A stretch of 64,000 nt of DNA, taken from positions 496,001-560,000 of the forward strand of contig CANLQG010000001.1 in the NCBI GenBank assembly GCA_947493195.1, in the 5' to 3' direction. The notes beneath the pieces were generated by a model. It searched no databases and had not been told where the DNA came from. It was given only the letters and a program-made list of their open reading frames with translations. The position numbers and the translations under genes were made by a program. Every line of letters begins with the position of its first letter. The stretch's first letter is position 1. The DNA comes from an uncultured Sphingomonadaceae bacterium. Lineage in GTDB: Bacteria; Pseudomonadota; Alphaproteobacteria; Sphingomonadales; Sphingomonadaceae. This document shows positions 1 through 9,672 of this stretch, one piece after another.

Positions 1-375
1 CTGGGGCTGGAGGCCTTGCTCGATCCGCTGCCGCTGGCCGTGGGCGCGGGCCTTGTCATCGGCAAGCAGGTGGGCATTTTCACCACGGTCTGGGCCTCGG
101 TAAAGCTGGGCATCGTGAAGATGCCACCGGCCTGTTCCTGGGCGGAAGTGTGGGGCGTATCCATCCTGTGCGGCATCGGCTTCACCATGAGCCTGTTCAT
201 CGGCGAACTGGCCTTCGAAGGCACCAGCGAGGTCGCCCGCCTGCTGCGTGACGAGGCCAAGATCGGCATCCTCATGGGCTCGCTGATTTCGGCAGTGCTC
301 GGATATACCGTGCTGCGCTTCACGACGACGCACCCGGAAGAAGCGACGGACGATCCCAGCAGCCCGGTGGTCTGA
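1..375 (+). CDS. nhaA: Na+/H+ antiporter NhaA, C-terminal part
   Basis: This is the C-terminal 124 residues of an NhaA-type sodium/proton antiporter of the inner membrane; the reading frame is open to the left edge, so the N-terminal two thirds are outside the window. NhaA proteins exchange sodium for protons and help control cytoplasmic pH and sodium. The visible part has the late NhaA helices, including the GKQVGIF stretch and the GIGFTMSLFI segment typical of the family, followed by a hydrophobic segment (GILMGSLISAVLGYTVL) and a short acidic hydrophilic tail. A strong terminator follows 17 bases after the stop. Family assignment is secure; transport activity is inferred from the family. 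Confidence 0.9.
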   Translation: MGLEALLDPLPLAVGAGLVIGKQVGIFTTVWASVKLGIVKMPPACSWAEVWGVSILCGIGFTMSLFIGELAFEGTSEVARLLRDEAKIGILMGSLISAVLGYTVLRFTTTHPEEATDDPSSPVV

Positions 376-392
376 TCCTCGCGCAAACGAAG

Positions 393-424
393 CGGCCCCC
401 GGTTCCATCTGGAACCGGGGGCCG
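393..424. terminator. Intrinsic terminator, bidirectional
   Basis: A 14-bp perfect GC-rich stem (CGGCCCCCGGTTCC with its complement) with a 4-base loop is followed by TTTGGTTT on the plus strand. It sits between the convergent ends of nhaA and the DUF3297 gene and probably serves both. Confidence 0.85.
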
Positions 425-454
425 TTTGGTTTCTTGGAGAGTATCGGGCTTGCG

Positions 455-751
455 TCAGTCAGCCTTTGCTATCGGCGGGTTTTCGCCCAGGTCCTCGTAC
501 CAAGCTTCGACCGGGCCCTTCAGCTTGATCGTCAGCGGGCGGCCCTTGCGGTCCACCGTCTTGCCGGCCTGCACGCGCACCCAGCCTTCGGAAATGCAGT
601 ATTCCTCGATATCGGTGCGCACCCGGTCCTTGAACTTGATGCCAACGCCGCGTTGCAGCTTGTCGGCATCGAAATGTTCGCTGCGCGGATCGATCGACAG
701 GTGATCGGGCGGGGTGTCGCCGGAAGGCGCGGTGGTGTTCTCTTCGGTCAT
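455..751 (-). CDS. DUF3297 family small protein
   Basis: This 98-residue cytoplasmic protein has no signal or membrane segment. It resembles the DUF3297 family of proteobacterial small proteins (typical features DHLSIDPRSEHFD, RGVGIKF, EEYCISEGW, AGKTVDRKG, LTIKLKGPVEAW). The biochemical function of the family is unknown. I chose the ATG at 751 because the conserved block starts soon after it and the upstream frame is low in plausible protein sequence. It converges on nhaA and shares the terminator between them. The gene upstream on the same strand (783-1076) is 31 bases away, so the two may be co-transcribed. Confidence 0.8.
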   Translation of the reverse strand: MTEENTTAPSGDTPPDHLSIDPRSEHFDADKLQRGVGIKFKDRVRTDIEEYCISEGWVRVQAGKTVDRKGRPLTIKLKGPVEAWYEDLGENPPIAKAD

Positions 752-782
752 GCCAAAGCCACTAGCTGCGTTCGTGCAAAAA

Positions 783-1076
783 TCAATCGGGCGGCAGCAT
801 GGTGAGGTCCGCCGGTATTTCGTCGGGCGAGCCGCCCGGATCCTGCCTGTCGTCCGGCAGCGGCTCGATCTCGTCGGGATTCGCACCGGGCTGGTCGTCG
901 CTATCGGGCGTGGGATCGATCTCGTCGGGCGCGTTGCCGGGGTGATCGCTATCGCCCGGCTGGGGGCCGGTGCGGTCGGGATCGACGGGTGATTCGCCTT
1001 CCTTGATCTGGGGCGAGTCCGGCTGCTGCTGCGGCACTGTGGCTGCCTGTGACACGTCGGTTTCATCGGTTTGCAT
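783..1076 (-). CDS. Small acidic Pro/Asp-rich protein, unknown function
   Basis: This is a 97-residue protein with no recognisable family. It is dominated by Pro, Asp, Glu and Gln and carries an imperfect short repeat built on PDEI (PDEIDP, PDEIEP, PDEIPA), so it is probably intrinsically disordered. The ATG at 1076 is preceded by a GAAGG-like ribosome site about 11 bases upstream, which is better than the longer upstream option. It lies 31 bases before the DUF3297 gene on the same strand. There is no signal peptide or membrane helix. It could be a real small disordered protein, or a spurious frame favoured by high GC; the good ribosome site and the repeat periodicity lean to real. Confidence 0.5.
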   Translation of the reverse strand: MQTDETDVSQAATVPQQQPDSPQIKEGESPVDPDRTGPQPGDSDHPGNAPDEIDPTPDSDDQPGANPDEIEPLPDDRQDPGGSPDEIPADLTMLPPD

Positions 1077-1238
1077 GGCGGGTTTTTCCTTCGTTTGAGC
1101 CTGCCGGTTGAACGGACGATGCGATAACTGCGTTCCGGTGGCGAATTCCGCTGATCGTGCTGCTTGCCCTTTTCGGCTCATCACCCTATGGGCACCGCTT
1201 CGTTTCGCAGGCTCCCCGCCTGCAAGGTTCGTCGGGCC

Positions 1239-1323
1239 GCGGGCGTGGCGGAATTGGTAGACGCGCTGGTTTTAGGTACCAGTATCGCAAGATGTGGGGG
1301 TTCGAGTCCCTTCGCCCGCACCA
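1239..1323 (+). tRNA. tRNA-Leu (anticodon UAG)
   Basis: The acceptor stem GCGGGCG (1239-1245) pairs with CGCCCGC (1313-1319), and CCA is encoded at 1321-1323. The anticodon stem CTGGT/ACCAG encloses loop TTTAGGT, giving anticodon TAG at 1273-1275. A long variable arm and the GGTTCGAGTCC T-arm are present, as expected for class II tRNA-Leu. Confidence 0.95.
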
Positions 1324-1387
1324 GTTTCGTTTGACTGGGTTCCCGACCCATGGCGGACCTCTGGAGAGTATTGAGTAAAGGCTGATC

Positions 1388-3031
1388 ATGCAGATTGTCG
1401 AAACCACCAACGAAGGCCTCAAGCGCGCCTACACCCTCACCATCACGGCCAAGGATATCGATGCGAAGATCGATGCCGAGGTGAAGAAGGTTGCCCCGCA
1501 GGTACGCATGCCCGGCTTCCGCCCCGGCAAGGTGCCGGCCAACCTGGTGCGCAAGATGCACGGCGATGCCCTGCACGCCGACGTGCTGAATTCGACCGTG
1601 CGCGAATCGGTCGACAGCCTGATCCGCGACAAGAAGTTGCGCCCTGCGTTGCAGCCCAAGGTGGAAATGACCGACGGCTACGAACAGGGCAAGGATGCCG
1701 AACTGACCGTGGAAGTCGAAGTCCTTCCCGAGATCGAGGCCCCTTCCGTGGATGGCCTGAAGCTCGAAAAGCTGACCGTGCCCGTTTCCGACGAGCAGAT
1801 GGACGAAGCGCTGGGTCGCATCGCCGAGGGCCAGAAGAGCTACAAGGACGCCGCCAAGACCAAGAAGGCTGCCGAGGGCGACCAGCTGATCATCGATTTC
1901 GTCGGCAGCATCGATGGCGAGGAATTCGAAGGCGGCAAGGCCGAAGATGCACCGCTGGTGATCGGTTCGGGCCAGTTCATCCCCGGCTTCGAAGACCAGT
2001 TGACCGGCGTGAAGACCGGCGATGAAAAGACCATCACCGTGACCTTCCCCGAAGATTACCCGGCAGAACACCTCGCGGGCAAGGATGCGCAGTTCGCCGT
2101 CACCGTGAAGCAGGTGAAGGTCGAGGCCGAGAGCAAGGTCGACGACGAGTTCGCCAAGGGTCTTGGCCTCGAAAGCCTCGACAAGCTGAAGGAACTGATC
2201 AAGGGCCAGATCGAGCAGGAAAGCGCCGGTCTCACCCGCACGCAGATGAAGCGCCAGCTACTCGACAAGCTGGCTGCCGATCACGATTTCCCCGTGCCGC
2301 CGACGATGGTCGAAGCCGAATTCCAGCAGATCTGGAACCAGCTGCAGCAGGAAGCTGCGCGCGAGGACGATCCCGAAGCTGCGCTGAAGGAAATCGAGGC
2401 CGAGAAGGACGATTACAAGCGCATCGCCGAACGCCGCGTGCGTCTGGGTCTGCTGCTGTCCGAAATCGGCCAGGCGAACGGCGTGGAAATCAGCCAGCAG
2501 GAAATGCAGATGCTGATCCAGCAGGCCGCGCAGCAGTATCGCCAGGAAGACCGTGAGCGTTTCGTGGAATACATCCGCAACGACCCGATGGCCCAGGCCC
2601 AGCTGCGCGCTCCGCTGTACGAGGACAAGGTTGTCGACTTCCTGTTCGACAAGGCCGAAGTCACCGAACGCGAAGTGACGCGCGAGGAACTGGAAGCCGC
2701 GATCGAGGCCGAGGAAAACACCGAGGCCGAAAAGGCCAAGCCCGCCGCGAAGAAGAAGGCTCCGGCCAAGAAGGCACCGGCGAAGAAGGCGGACGCCAAG
2801 GCCGACGACGAGAAGAAGCCTGCCGCGAAGAAGGCACCGGCAAAGAAAGCGCCTGCAAAGAAAGCCGACGACGCCGAAAAGCCTGCTGCCAAGAAGGCAC
2901 CCGCCAAAAAGGCTTCTGCCAAGAAGGAAGACGCCAAGAAAGATGACGGCGGCGAAGCCAAGGCTCCTGCCAAGAAGGCTGCGGCGAAAAAGGCTCCGGC
3001 CAAGAAGGCCGCACCCAAGAAGGACGCCTGA
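1388..3031 (+). CDS. tig: Trigger factor with extended Lys/Ala-rich tail
   Basis: This is the ribosome-associated chaperone and peptidyl-prolyl isomerase that meets nascent chains at the exit tunnel. The N-terminal ribosome-binding domain has the signature RMPGFRPGKVP near residue 42. The FKBP-like PPIase domain follows (about 150-240: GDQLIIDFVGSIDGEEFEGG, then PLVIGSGQFIPGFEDQL), and then the C-terminal helical chaperone domain to about residue 430. The protein is 547 residues against a usual 430-450. The excess is a C-terminal tail from about 440 made of repeated KKAPAKKA blocks with acidic spacers, histone-H1-like in composition. The ATG at 1388 fits the normal trigger-factor N-terminus. 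tRNA-Leu lies just upstream. Confidence 0.95.
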   Translation: MQIVETTNEGLKRAYTLTITAKDIDAKIDAEVKKVAPQVRMPGFRPGKVPANLVRKMHGDALHADVLNSTVRESVDSLIRDKKLRPALQPKVEMTDGYEQGKDAELTVEVEVLPEIEAPSVDGLKLEKLTVPVSDEQMDEALGRIAEGQKSYKDAAKTKKAAEGDQLIIDFVGSIDGEEFEGGKAEDAPLVIGSGQFIPGFEDQLTGVKTGDEKTITVTFPEDYPAEHLAGKDAQFAVTVKQVKVEAESKVDDEFAKGLGLESLDKLKELIKGQIEQESAGLTRTQMKRQLLDKLAADHDFPVPPTMVEAEFQQIWNQLQQEAAREDDPEAALKEIEAEKDDYKRIAERRVRLGLLLSEIGQANGVEISQQEMQMLIQQAAQQYRQEDRERFVEYIRNDPMAQAQLRAPLYEDKVVDFLFDKAEVTEREVTREELEAAIEAEENTEAEKAKPAAKKKAPAKKAPAKKADAKADDEKKPAAKKAPAKKAPAKKADDAEKPAAKKAPAKKASAKKEDAKKDDGGEAKAPAKKAAAKKAPAKKAAPKKDA

Positions 3032-3046
3032 TCGCGTTCACGATAA

Positions 3047-3073
3047 CCTCCCCGGGCCGATGGCACGGGGAGG
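3047..3073. terminator. Possible terminator between tig and amidase
   Basis: The inverted repeat CCTCCCCG / CGGGGAGG has an 11-base loop and lies between the convergent tig and amidase genes. There is no long U-run on either side, so it is a weak or factor-assisted terminator. Confidence 0.5.
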
Positions 3074-3114
3074 ATCGTGGTTCTTAAGCTACCGCTTAGC
3101 CGCGGTTCACCAGG

Positions 3115-4656
3115 TTACGGAGTAGCCTGCCACGGTGCCAGCGAGGGTTCCGGGATTTCCGCAGAGCGGGCCCGCTCGTAAGCTGCGCCTGCCTTCAGGA
3201 TGGCGTGATCATCCCACTGCCCACCGATGAAGGAAATGCCCACCGGCAGCCCCTCTACCGCGCCCATCGGCACGGTCAGGTGCGGGTATCCGGCGACGGC
3301 GGCTAGGCTGCCGATGCCGATCCCGCCGGTGAAGTGATCGCCCAGCACCAGATCGATAGGCCATGCCGGGCCACCCGTCGGCGCGACGAGGAAGGCGACA
3401 TCGTTCCGGGCCAGCAGCGCGTCGATCCCCTCTTCGCGTGACAGTCGCCGTGCGGTGGACAGCGCCTCCCGATAGGCTTCGGCATCGGTGGTCCGCAGGG
3501 CCTGTTCGAAGATATCCTGCCCGAACCAGCGCAATTCGCGGTTTGCATTCGCCTCGTTGAACGCAATCAGCCCCTCCAGCGAGCGCGCCGGAATGTCGGC
3601 GGGGGACCCCTGCAGATAGGTGTCGATATCGCGGCGGAATTCGAACAGCAGGGCGGTATATTCAGCCTCGCCCATCGCGCCGGAAGGCGAGTATTCCACG
3701 TCGACCAGTTCGGCACCGGCGCGGCGCAGGTCATCCAGCGCCTGCTCCCAGACTGCGCCCAGCGGTTCGAAGCCGCCATAGCGCCTCCGCACCACGCCCA
3801 CGCGCACGCCGGCCAGAGAGGCATCGGCAAGGCCCGCGGCAAAATCCGTAACATGGTTGTCGGCCTGCGCAGTCGCCGCGTCTGCCGGATCGCTGCCGGC
3901 GATGGCCGTCAGCAGCATCGCTGCATCTGTGACGGAGCGTGCCATCGGGCCGGCGGTGTCCTGGCTGGCACTGAGCGGCACGACGTGGGTGCGGCTCACA
4001 AGACCCACGGTCGGCTTGAAGCCCACCACGCCGTTGACGCTGGCAGGGCAAGTGATCGATCCGTCGGTCTCGGTTCCTATGGCCGCCCAGGCAAAGCCCG
4101 CCGCCACCGCCGCGCCGCTGCCGCTGGAAGAGCCGCAGGTGTTGCGATCCACCGCGTGCGGATTGCGTGTGATACCGCCCACCGCGCTCCACCCGCTGGT
4201 GGAGTTGGAGCTGCGGAAGTTCGCCCATTCGGAAAGGTTGGTCTTGCCCAGCACCACCCCGCCATTGGCGCGCAGGTTGGCAACCAGCGGCGCGTCGCGC
4301 CCGGTCATGTTGTCCGCCAGCGCCAGTGAGCCTGCCGTGGTTGGCCACTCACGCGTTTCGATATTATCTTTCACCAGCACGGTGCGGCCTTCGAGATAAC
4401 CCTCGGTCTGTTCGACCGCACTTGCCGCGGCATCGAGATCGAATACGATGACAGCGTTCAGATACGGACCTGCGTCGTCCAGCGCCGCGATCCGTTCGAC
4501 CTGAGCTTGCGTATCGGTGATCGCTGAGGACGGTTGTTCGTGAATGGTGATGCGGGTGAGACGCCCCGCTTCATCATGTTCCAGGTCCTGCGCATAGCTC
4601 AGACTGGCGCAAGTGAGCGACATCGCTGCAAGAGCGATAGAACCGTGCTTGATCAT
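3115..4656 (-). CDS. Secreted amidase-signature hydrolase
   Basis: A 513-residue amidase-signature enzyme, which hydrolyses carboxamide bonds with a Ser-cisSer-Lys triad. The N-terminal signal peptide (about MIKHGSIALAAMSLTCASLS then YAQ) points to export to the periplasm. The triad is visible: Lys in VLVKDNIET, the Gly/Ser-rich loop GSSSGSGAAVAAG, and the nucleophile region TETDGSITCPA. I chose the ATG at 4656 because AAAAGGTG lies just upstream and the signal peptide starts there. It follows the TonB-dependent receptor gene by 41 bases on the same strand, suggesting one transcript and perhaps processing of an imported amide or peptide-like compound. The substrate cannot be read from sequence. 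Gatsby-type GatA is unlikely because of the signal peptide. Confidence 0.88.
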   Translation of the reverse strand: MIKHGSIALAAMSLTCASLSYAQDLEHDEAGRLTRITIHEQPSSAITDTQAQVERIAALDDAGPYLNAVIVFDLDAAASAVEQTEGYLEGRTVLVKDNIETREWPTTAGSLALADNMTGRDAPLVANLRANGGVVLGKTNLSEWANFRSSNSTSGWSAVGGITRNPHAVDRNTCGSSSGSGAAVAAGFAWAAIGTETDGSITCPASVNGVVGFKPTVGLVSRTHVVPLSASQDTAGPMARSVTDAAMLLTAIAGSDPADAATAQADNHVTDFAAGLADASLAGVRVGVVRRRYGGFEPLGAVWEQALDDLRRAGAELVDVEYSPSGAMGEAEYTALLFEFRRDIDTYLQGSPADIPARSLEGLIAFNEANANRELRWFGQDIFEQALRTTDAEAYREALSTARRLSREEGIDALLARNDVAFLVAPTGGPAWPIDLVLGDHFTGGIGIGSLAAVAGYPHLTVPMGAVEGLPVGISFIGGQWDDHAILKAGAAYERARSAEIPEPSLAPWQATP

Positions 4657-4697
4657 GCAGCACCTTTTGGGCGGACTTGGACGTGCTGGCAAGTGCC

Positions 4698-6827
4698 CTA
4701 GAAGTCTCCGCTCAGACGGAAACTGAAGATCGGCTGCACGCTCAGGTTCTGGGTCTCCCGGAAAAGGAGGGGGCTGCGATCCCGGTATCCGGCATAGACG
4801 AAGCGATCCTGCCTCGCGCGCCCATCGGTAAGGTTGAATACCGAGAAATTGGCCGTCATGCCGAACACGTCCTTATGCTCGATAAAAGCGAAGGTGTAGG
4901 TCGGCCCTTCGTAATTGAACCCGCTTTCGCCCAGCCGGTAATAGGGCAGCGTGTGGTTGTATTCCAGGCCCGCGCCCCAGGCCCAGTTGCTGCCGGGAAT
5001 GTCGTGGCGCAGTTCCACGTCCACCTCGCGATCCTGGTGACCGCCGAAGCTGCGGCTCTCCCCGGTCAGCGGATCGACGAGGTCGCTTTCCTCCAGTTGC
5101 AGCGTCACTTCCAGTTGCGCCCCGCGAAAGCCCAGCGGCTCGAGCTGGAACGTGCTGTTCCAGCGAATGCCATAGAGCGTCGCGCTGCCGATATTGCCAC
5201 GCGTTTCCAGTCCGCCGGGTACGGGAATGAACTCGATGTAATCCTCGATCCACTGGCCGAACACGCGCAGTTGCGTGCTGCCCCAGTTGCCGAGGTCCTT
5301 CGTCGCTTCCAGCTGCACCTGCAGCGTCTGCGGCGGCACCAGTTCCACGTTCCCGGCATTCTGCTGGTCCTGGTTGAGCGAGACGCTGGCGAGGAAGTCA
5401 CCGAAGGACAGCTGGCCCACGCTGCGCGCCAGTTCCAGCGACACGTCCAGCCCGTCCTCCACCGCCCACGCAAGGTTGACGGATCCCTTGGGCCGCCAGA
5501 AGCTGCGCGTCAGCCCGCCAGCGCCGGTTTGCGCAATGGTCGAATATTCGGCCCCCGCGCCGACCTGCACGGTCAGGTTGCCCGCCAGGCTGCGGCTGTG
5601 GGTCAGGATCATTTCATAGCGATCCTCCGTCACCCCCCCGGTGCCGTTGGGAAAGGGAATGGCCACGAACTCGCCCGAGGGATCGAGGTTGAACAGGGCG
5701 GAAACCTGCTCCAGCCGGTTGAACGCGGCTTCGCCGTCCAGCTGCCAGTCGCCGCCCAGCATGGCCCAGCTGTATTCGGCCCGGCCGATGCGCTCCCCGC
5801 TTTCGCGGTTGGTGGTGAAGCGGGTGCCGGTATCGGGGCTGTCGTCGGCGAACTGGGATATGGCATCCGAGCGGGAGCGGCCGCGGCTGTAACTTTCCAG
5901 CACGATCAGTTTCATCTGGCCGGGGCCAAGGTCGAACTGCACGTCCGCCGCCAGCTCGTATCCCCAGCCGCGATAGCGATTTTCGAACATGCGAAACCGG
6001 TCGACCCCGTTGACGAGATCGCGTTGCTGGTTTTCGCGCATATTTTCGTAAGCGCGGCGATAGCTTCCATTGGCGTTGACCACGGTGCCGCCGGGGCTGG
6101 TCCATTGCACCTGGCCGGAGGCGCGCGGGAAATCGCCGATGAACTGCATCACGATGTCGCGCGATTCGATGACGTTGCCGTCGGCATCGAAGATGAAGGC
6201 GTCGCCGCCGCCAGCCGCGCCCCGGCCCACGCCGTTGGCAACCGCCACGGTCCACGCCAGAGTTTCGCCGGATCCGCTCAGCGAAATTTCGCCGCCGATG
6301 AAGCTGGGCTCGGCATATTTGGGACGAGCGTTGGCGCGATAGGTGAACCGGCCACTCAGCGGGTCTGGCCGGGTAATGACATTGGCGACCTGGCCGGAAA
6401 GGCCCGCGATCCCCAGCGTGGCGCCATCGACGATCTCGATCCTCTCGACCCGGTCGGTGCCGATGCGGCTGAGCTGCGTGAACACCCCTTCGGACTTGTT
6501 GGTGATGCGCTCCCCGTCGATCAGCACGTTGGCGCTTGCCTGCCCCAGGCCACGCGCGCCATCCTCTCCGCGAATGGTGAAACCGGGCACCTCTTCCAGC
6601 ATGTCCAGCGCGTTGCGCGGGGCGAAACGGGCGAAGTCGAGCGGCGTGAACACACGCGCGCCGCTCGCCGCTTCGATGGCGTCGGGCGCGGGAGGCAACG
6701 TGTCATCCGCAATGTCTTGCGCGGACCCGGTGTTGCCGGTGTCTTCCTGGGCGTGGGCAGGCCAGGCCGCCAGCAGCAGGGCAGTGGTGGCAGTGCTCCC
6801 GAAAATCTTGCGCAAGATCAGTCCCAT
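4698..6827 (-). CDS. TonB-dependent outer-membrane receptor
   Basis: A 709-residue TonB-dependent receptor. The signal peptide ends at AWPAHAQ. A plug domain follows (about 45-165: DMLEEVPGFTIRGEDG, ANVLIDGERI, VERIEIVDGAT, GLSGQVANVI), and then a long beta-barrel region rich in aromatic/Gly strands that ends in LSGDF, the terminal Phe needed for BAM recognition. Such receptors import scarce ligands across the outer membrane using TonB energy. Unlike many sphingomonad receptors there is no obvious N-terminal FecA-like signalling domain. It is first in a two-gene unit with the secreted amidase. The ligand is unknown. The ATG at 6827 has GAGGG very close upstream, so initiation is not well defined. 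Confidence 0.9.
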   Translation of the reverse strand: MGLILRKIFGSTATTALLLAAWPAHAQEDTGNTGSAQDIADDTLPPAPDAIEAASGARVFTPLDFARFAPRNALDMLEEVPGFTIRGEDGARGLGQASANVLIDGERITNKSEGVFTQLSRIGTDRVERIEIVDGATLGIAGLSGQVANVITRPDPLSGRFTYRANARPKYAEPSFIGGEISLSGSGETLAWTVAVANGVGRGAAGGGDAFIFDADGNVIESRDIVMQFIGDFPRASGQVQWTSPGGTVVNANGSYRRAYENMRENQQRDLVNGVDRFRMFENRYRGWGYELAADVQFDLGPGQMKLIVLESYSRGRSRSDAISQFADDSPDTGTRFTTNRESGERIGRAEYSWAMLGGDWQLDGEAAFNRLEQVSALFNLDPSGEFVAIPFPNGTGGVTEDRYEMILTHSRSLAGNLTVQVGAGAEYSTIAQTGAGGLTRSFWRPKGSVNLAWAVEDGLDVSLELARSVGQLSFGDFLASVSLNQDQQNAGNVELVPPQTLQVQLEATKDLGNWGSTQLRVFGQWIEDYIEFIPVPGGLETRGNIGSATLYGIRWNSTFQLEPLGFRGAQLEVTLQLEESDLVDPLTGESRSFGGHQDREVDVELRHDIPGSNWAWGAGLEYNHTLPYYRLGESGFNYEGPTYTFAFIEHKDVFGMTANFSVFNLTDGRARQDRFVYAGYRDRSPLLFRETQNLSVQPIFSFRLSGDF

Positions 6828-6892
6828 CCCTCAATCACATTTGTAGTCGTAGGGTCGTTACAGGGGAAACCGACCGGCCGCGCGTGCTTTCA

Positions 6893-6950
6893 TCGACAAA
6901 TCACGATTCCGGCCCGATCAATCGACAAACGTCGATTCCAGCCTGATCAA
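6893..6950. repeat. Two tandem 29-bp direct repeats
   Basis: Copies at 6893-6921 and 6922-6950 match at 24 of 29 positions. Each begins TCGACAAA and ends GATCAA. They fill the centre of the divergent intergenic space between the TonB receptor (minus) and clpP (plus), where they could be paired operator sites. No known regulator motif is recognised. Confidence 0.75.
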
Positions 6951-7040
6951 CGGAATCTGAAGGTTGCTGCGCCAAGCCCCTTGAACCGAAGCGGCCTAGA
7001 GGCGACATAGGCTCTGAAACACGAGTTAAGAGGACCACGC

Positions 7041-7736
7041 ATGTTCGACCTGTTCGGCGACAACAAAGACCGTTTCACCACCGATCCCGTCACCGGCGCC
7101 CTGGTGCCCGTCGTCGTCGAATCGACCAGCCGCGGGGAACGCAGCTTCGACATCTTCAGCCGCCTGCTGCGCGAACGCATCGTGTTCGTTACCGGTCAGG
7201 TGGAAGACAACATGGCGTCTCTGATCGTGGCCCAGTTGCTGTTCCTCGAAAGCGAGAACTCGCAGGACATCTCCATGTACATCAACTCGCCCGGCGGGGT
7301 GGTGACGGCAGGCATGGCGATCCACGACACCATGCAGTACATCAAGCCCAAGGTGCGCACCGTGGTGGTGGGCCAGGCGGCTTCGATGGGTTCGTTCCTG
7401 CTCGCCGCCGGTGAGCCCGGCATGCGCGTCGCCCTGCCCAACGCCCGCGTGATGGTGCATCAGCCCAGCGGCGGCGCGCGCGGCATGGCGAGCGACATCG
7501 AGATCCAGGCGCGCGAGATCCTGCGCATCCGCCAGCGGATGAACGATCTCTACGTGCAGTATACCGGCCAGAGCCTTTCCGATATCGAGAAGGCGATGGA
7601 CCGCGACACCTTCCTCGAAGCCGAGGAAGCCAAGAAATTCGGCATCGTGGATGCCGTGTTCGCCCACCGTCCCAAGGGCGATGGCGAGCACGATCGCGAC
7701 GGCACCGGCGGAGCGCCGACGCCCGAAAGCGAATAG
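7041..7736 (+). CDS. clpP: ATP-dependent Clp protease proteolytic subunit
   Basis: This 231-residue serine peptidase forms the double-heptamer chamber of ClpXP. The catalytic Ser is in [11 protein letters not shown], the His in [11 protein letters not shown], and the Asp lies in the region near MDRDTFL. The oxyanion-hole glycines are in [11 protein letters not shown]. Length is near the family norm of about 200-220, with a short acidic C-terminal tail. AGAGGA lies 7 bases before the ATG. clpX follows 199 bases later on the same strand, the usual order. In alphaproteobacteria ClpXP degrades cell-cycle regulators such as CtrA, and chpT, whose product feeds that pathway, lies 10 kb away in this window. 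Confidence 0.97.
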   Translation: MFDLFGDNKDRFTTDPVTGALVPVVVESTSRGERSFDIFSRLLRERIVFVTGQVEDNMASLIVAQLLFLESENSQDISMYINSPGGVVTAGMAIHDTMQYIKPKVRTVVVGQAASMGSFLLAAGEPGMRVALPNARVMVHQPSGGARGMASDIEIQAREILRIRQRMNDLYVQYTGQSLSDIEKAMDRDTFLEAEEAKKFGIVDAVFAHRPKGDGEHDRDGTGGAPTPESE

Positions 7737-7935
7737 GCAGGACGCTCTCGTGCGCGTTGACTGAGCGGACGAGAGTTGTAGCATTTTGGCAACCCTGAAC
7801 CTTCAGGCTGGTGCAAGCCGGGGATGTTAAGGATGCATTCGATTGATATTCATCGCGCCTGCCCTAAATTGGCAGGCCGAATCCCGCGCTCACGCCCGTA
7901 AAAGGGCCATAGTTCGGGCGCACAGGACGAGAGTA

Positions 7936-9210
<1,275 letters not shown>

Positions 9211-9263
9211 TCGCCTGCTGCCGCCAGCCTCCTACCCGGTCATCCATCTTCCGGAAAAATCAT

Positions 9264-9288
9264 GGGCGGTCCCTCGGGGCCGCCCTTT
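9264..9288 (+). terminator. Terminator after clpX
   Basis: The stem GGGCGG / CCGCCC, with additional CCC/GGG pairing inside the loop, is followed by TTT. It lies 54 bases after the clpX stop. Confidence 0.7.
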
Positions 9289-9365
9289 CCGCGTGCCTGA
9301 AGACCCGGCACGCCTGACCCTCCCCTGCACGGCGCAGGGGCAACCCCCCAAAAAGGAGTTATACT

Positions 9366-9578
9366 ATGCCGACCAATTCCGAACTCGCCGCCAAGATGCT
9401 GCGCGATGCCTCGATGTTCTTCCGCCAAGTGGGTGAACAGAACCCGCCCGTGGCCGAGCAGATGAACCAGAATGCCGCGGTCTACGAACAGGTCGCCCAG
9501 CTGGTCGAAAGCGATCCCACCGGCGAAGTGCCGACGCAGGATCCGGCCGACGCCCAGGCTCAGCAAGCTTCCGAGTAG
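9366..9578 (+). CDS. Small hypothetical protein
   Basis: A 70-residue, probably cytoplasmic protein with no recognised domain. The first 55 residues are predicted helical by composition (LAAKMLRDASMFFRQVGEQ, MNQNAAVYEQVAQLVE). The tail is rich in Pro, Gln, Asp and Ala (TGEVPTQDPADAQAQQASE) and is likely disordered. It has a very strong ribosome-binding site (AAAAAGGAG, 8 bases before ATG), which supports real translation. It stands alone between the clpX terminator and a double hairpin region (9597-9617 and 9624-9672). I do not recognise a function. Confidence 0.7.
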   Translation: MPTNSELAAKMLRDASMFFRQVGEQNPPVAEQMNQNAAVYEQVAQLVESDPTGEVPTQDPADAQAQQASE

Positions 9579-9623
9579 GTTTCGACCAGAACGATCGCTG
9601 CGCCCATACGGCGCAGCAACCCG

Positions 9624-9672
9624 AAGAGGATCGTCCCGCCAATCAATGTGGATTGGCGGGACGGTCCTCTTC
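9624..9672. terminator. Long bidirectional hairpin terminator
   Basis: A roughly 21-bp near-perfect stem (AAGAGGA..CCCGCCAATC with its complement) encloses a 6-base loop. It lies between the convergent small ORF 9366-9578 and lemA, and includes the lemA stop codon. A second stem-loop (GCTGCGCC / GGCGCAGC, 9597-9617) sits just beside it. Confidence 0.8.

Noticed and set aside
4677..7010. A 777-residue open frame on the plus strand opposite the TonB receptor
   Set aside because: It is antisense to a clear, well-formed receptor gene and has the composition of a shadow frame in GC-rich DNA.
7843..7935. N-terminal extension of ClpX to the start at 7843
   Set aside because: The extension is not like ClpX and the ATG at 7936 has the proper ribosome site and family start.
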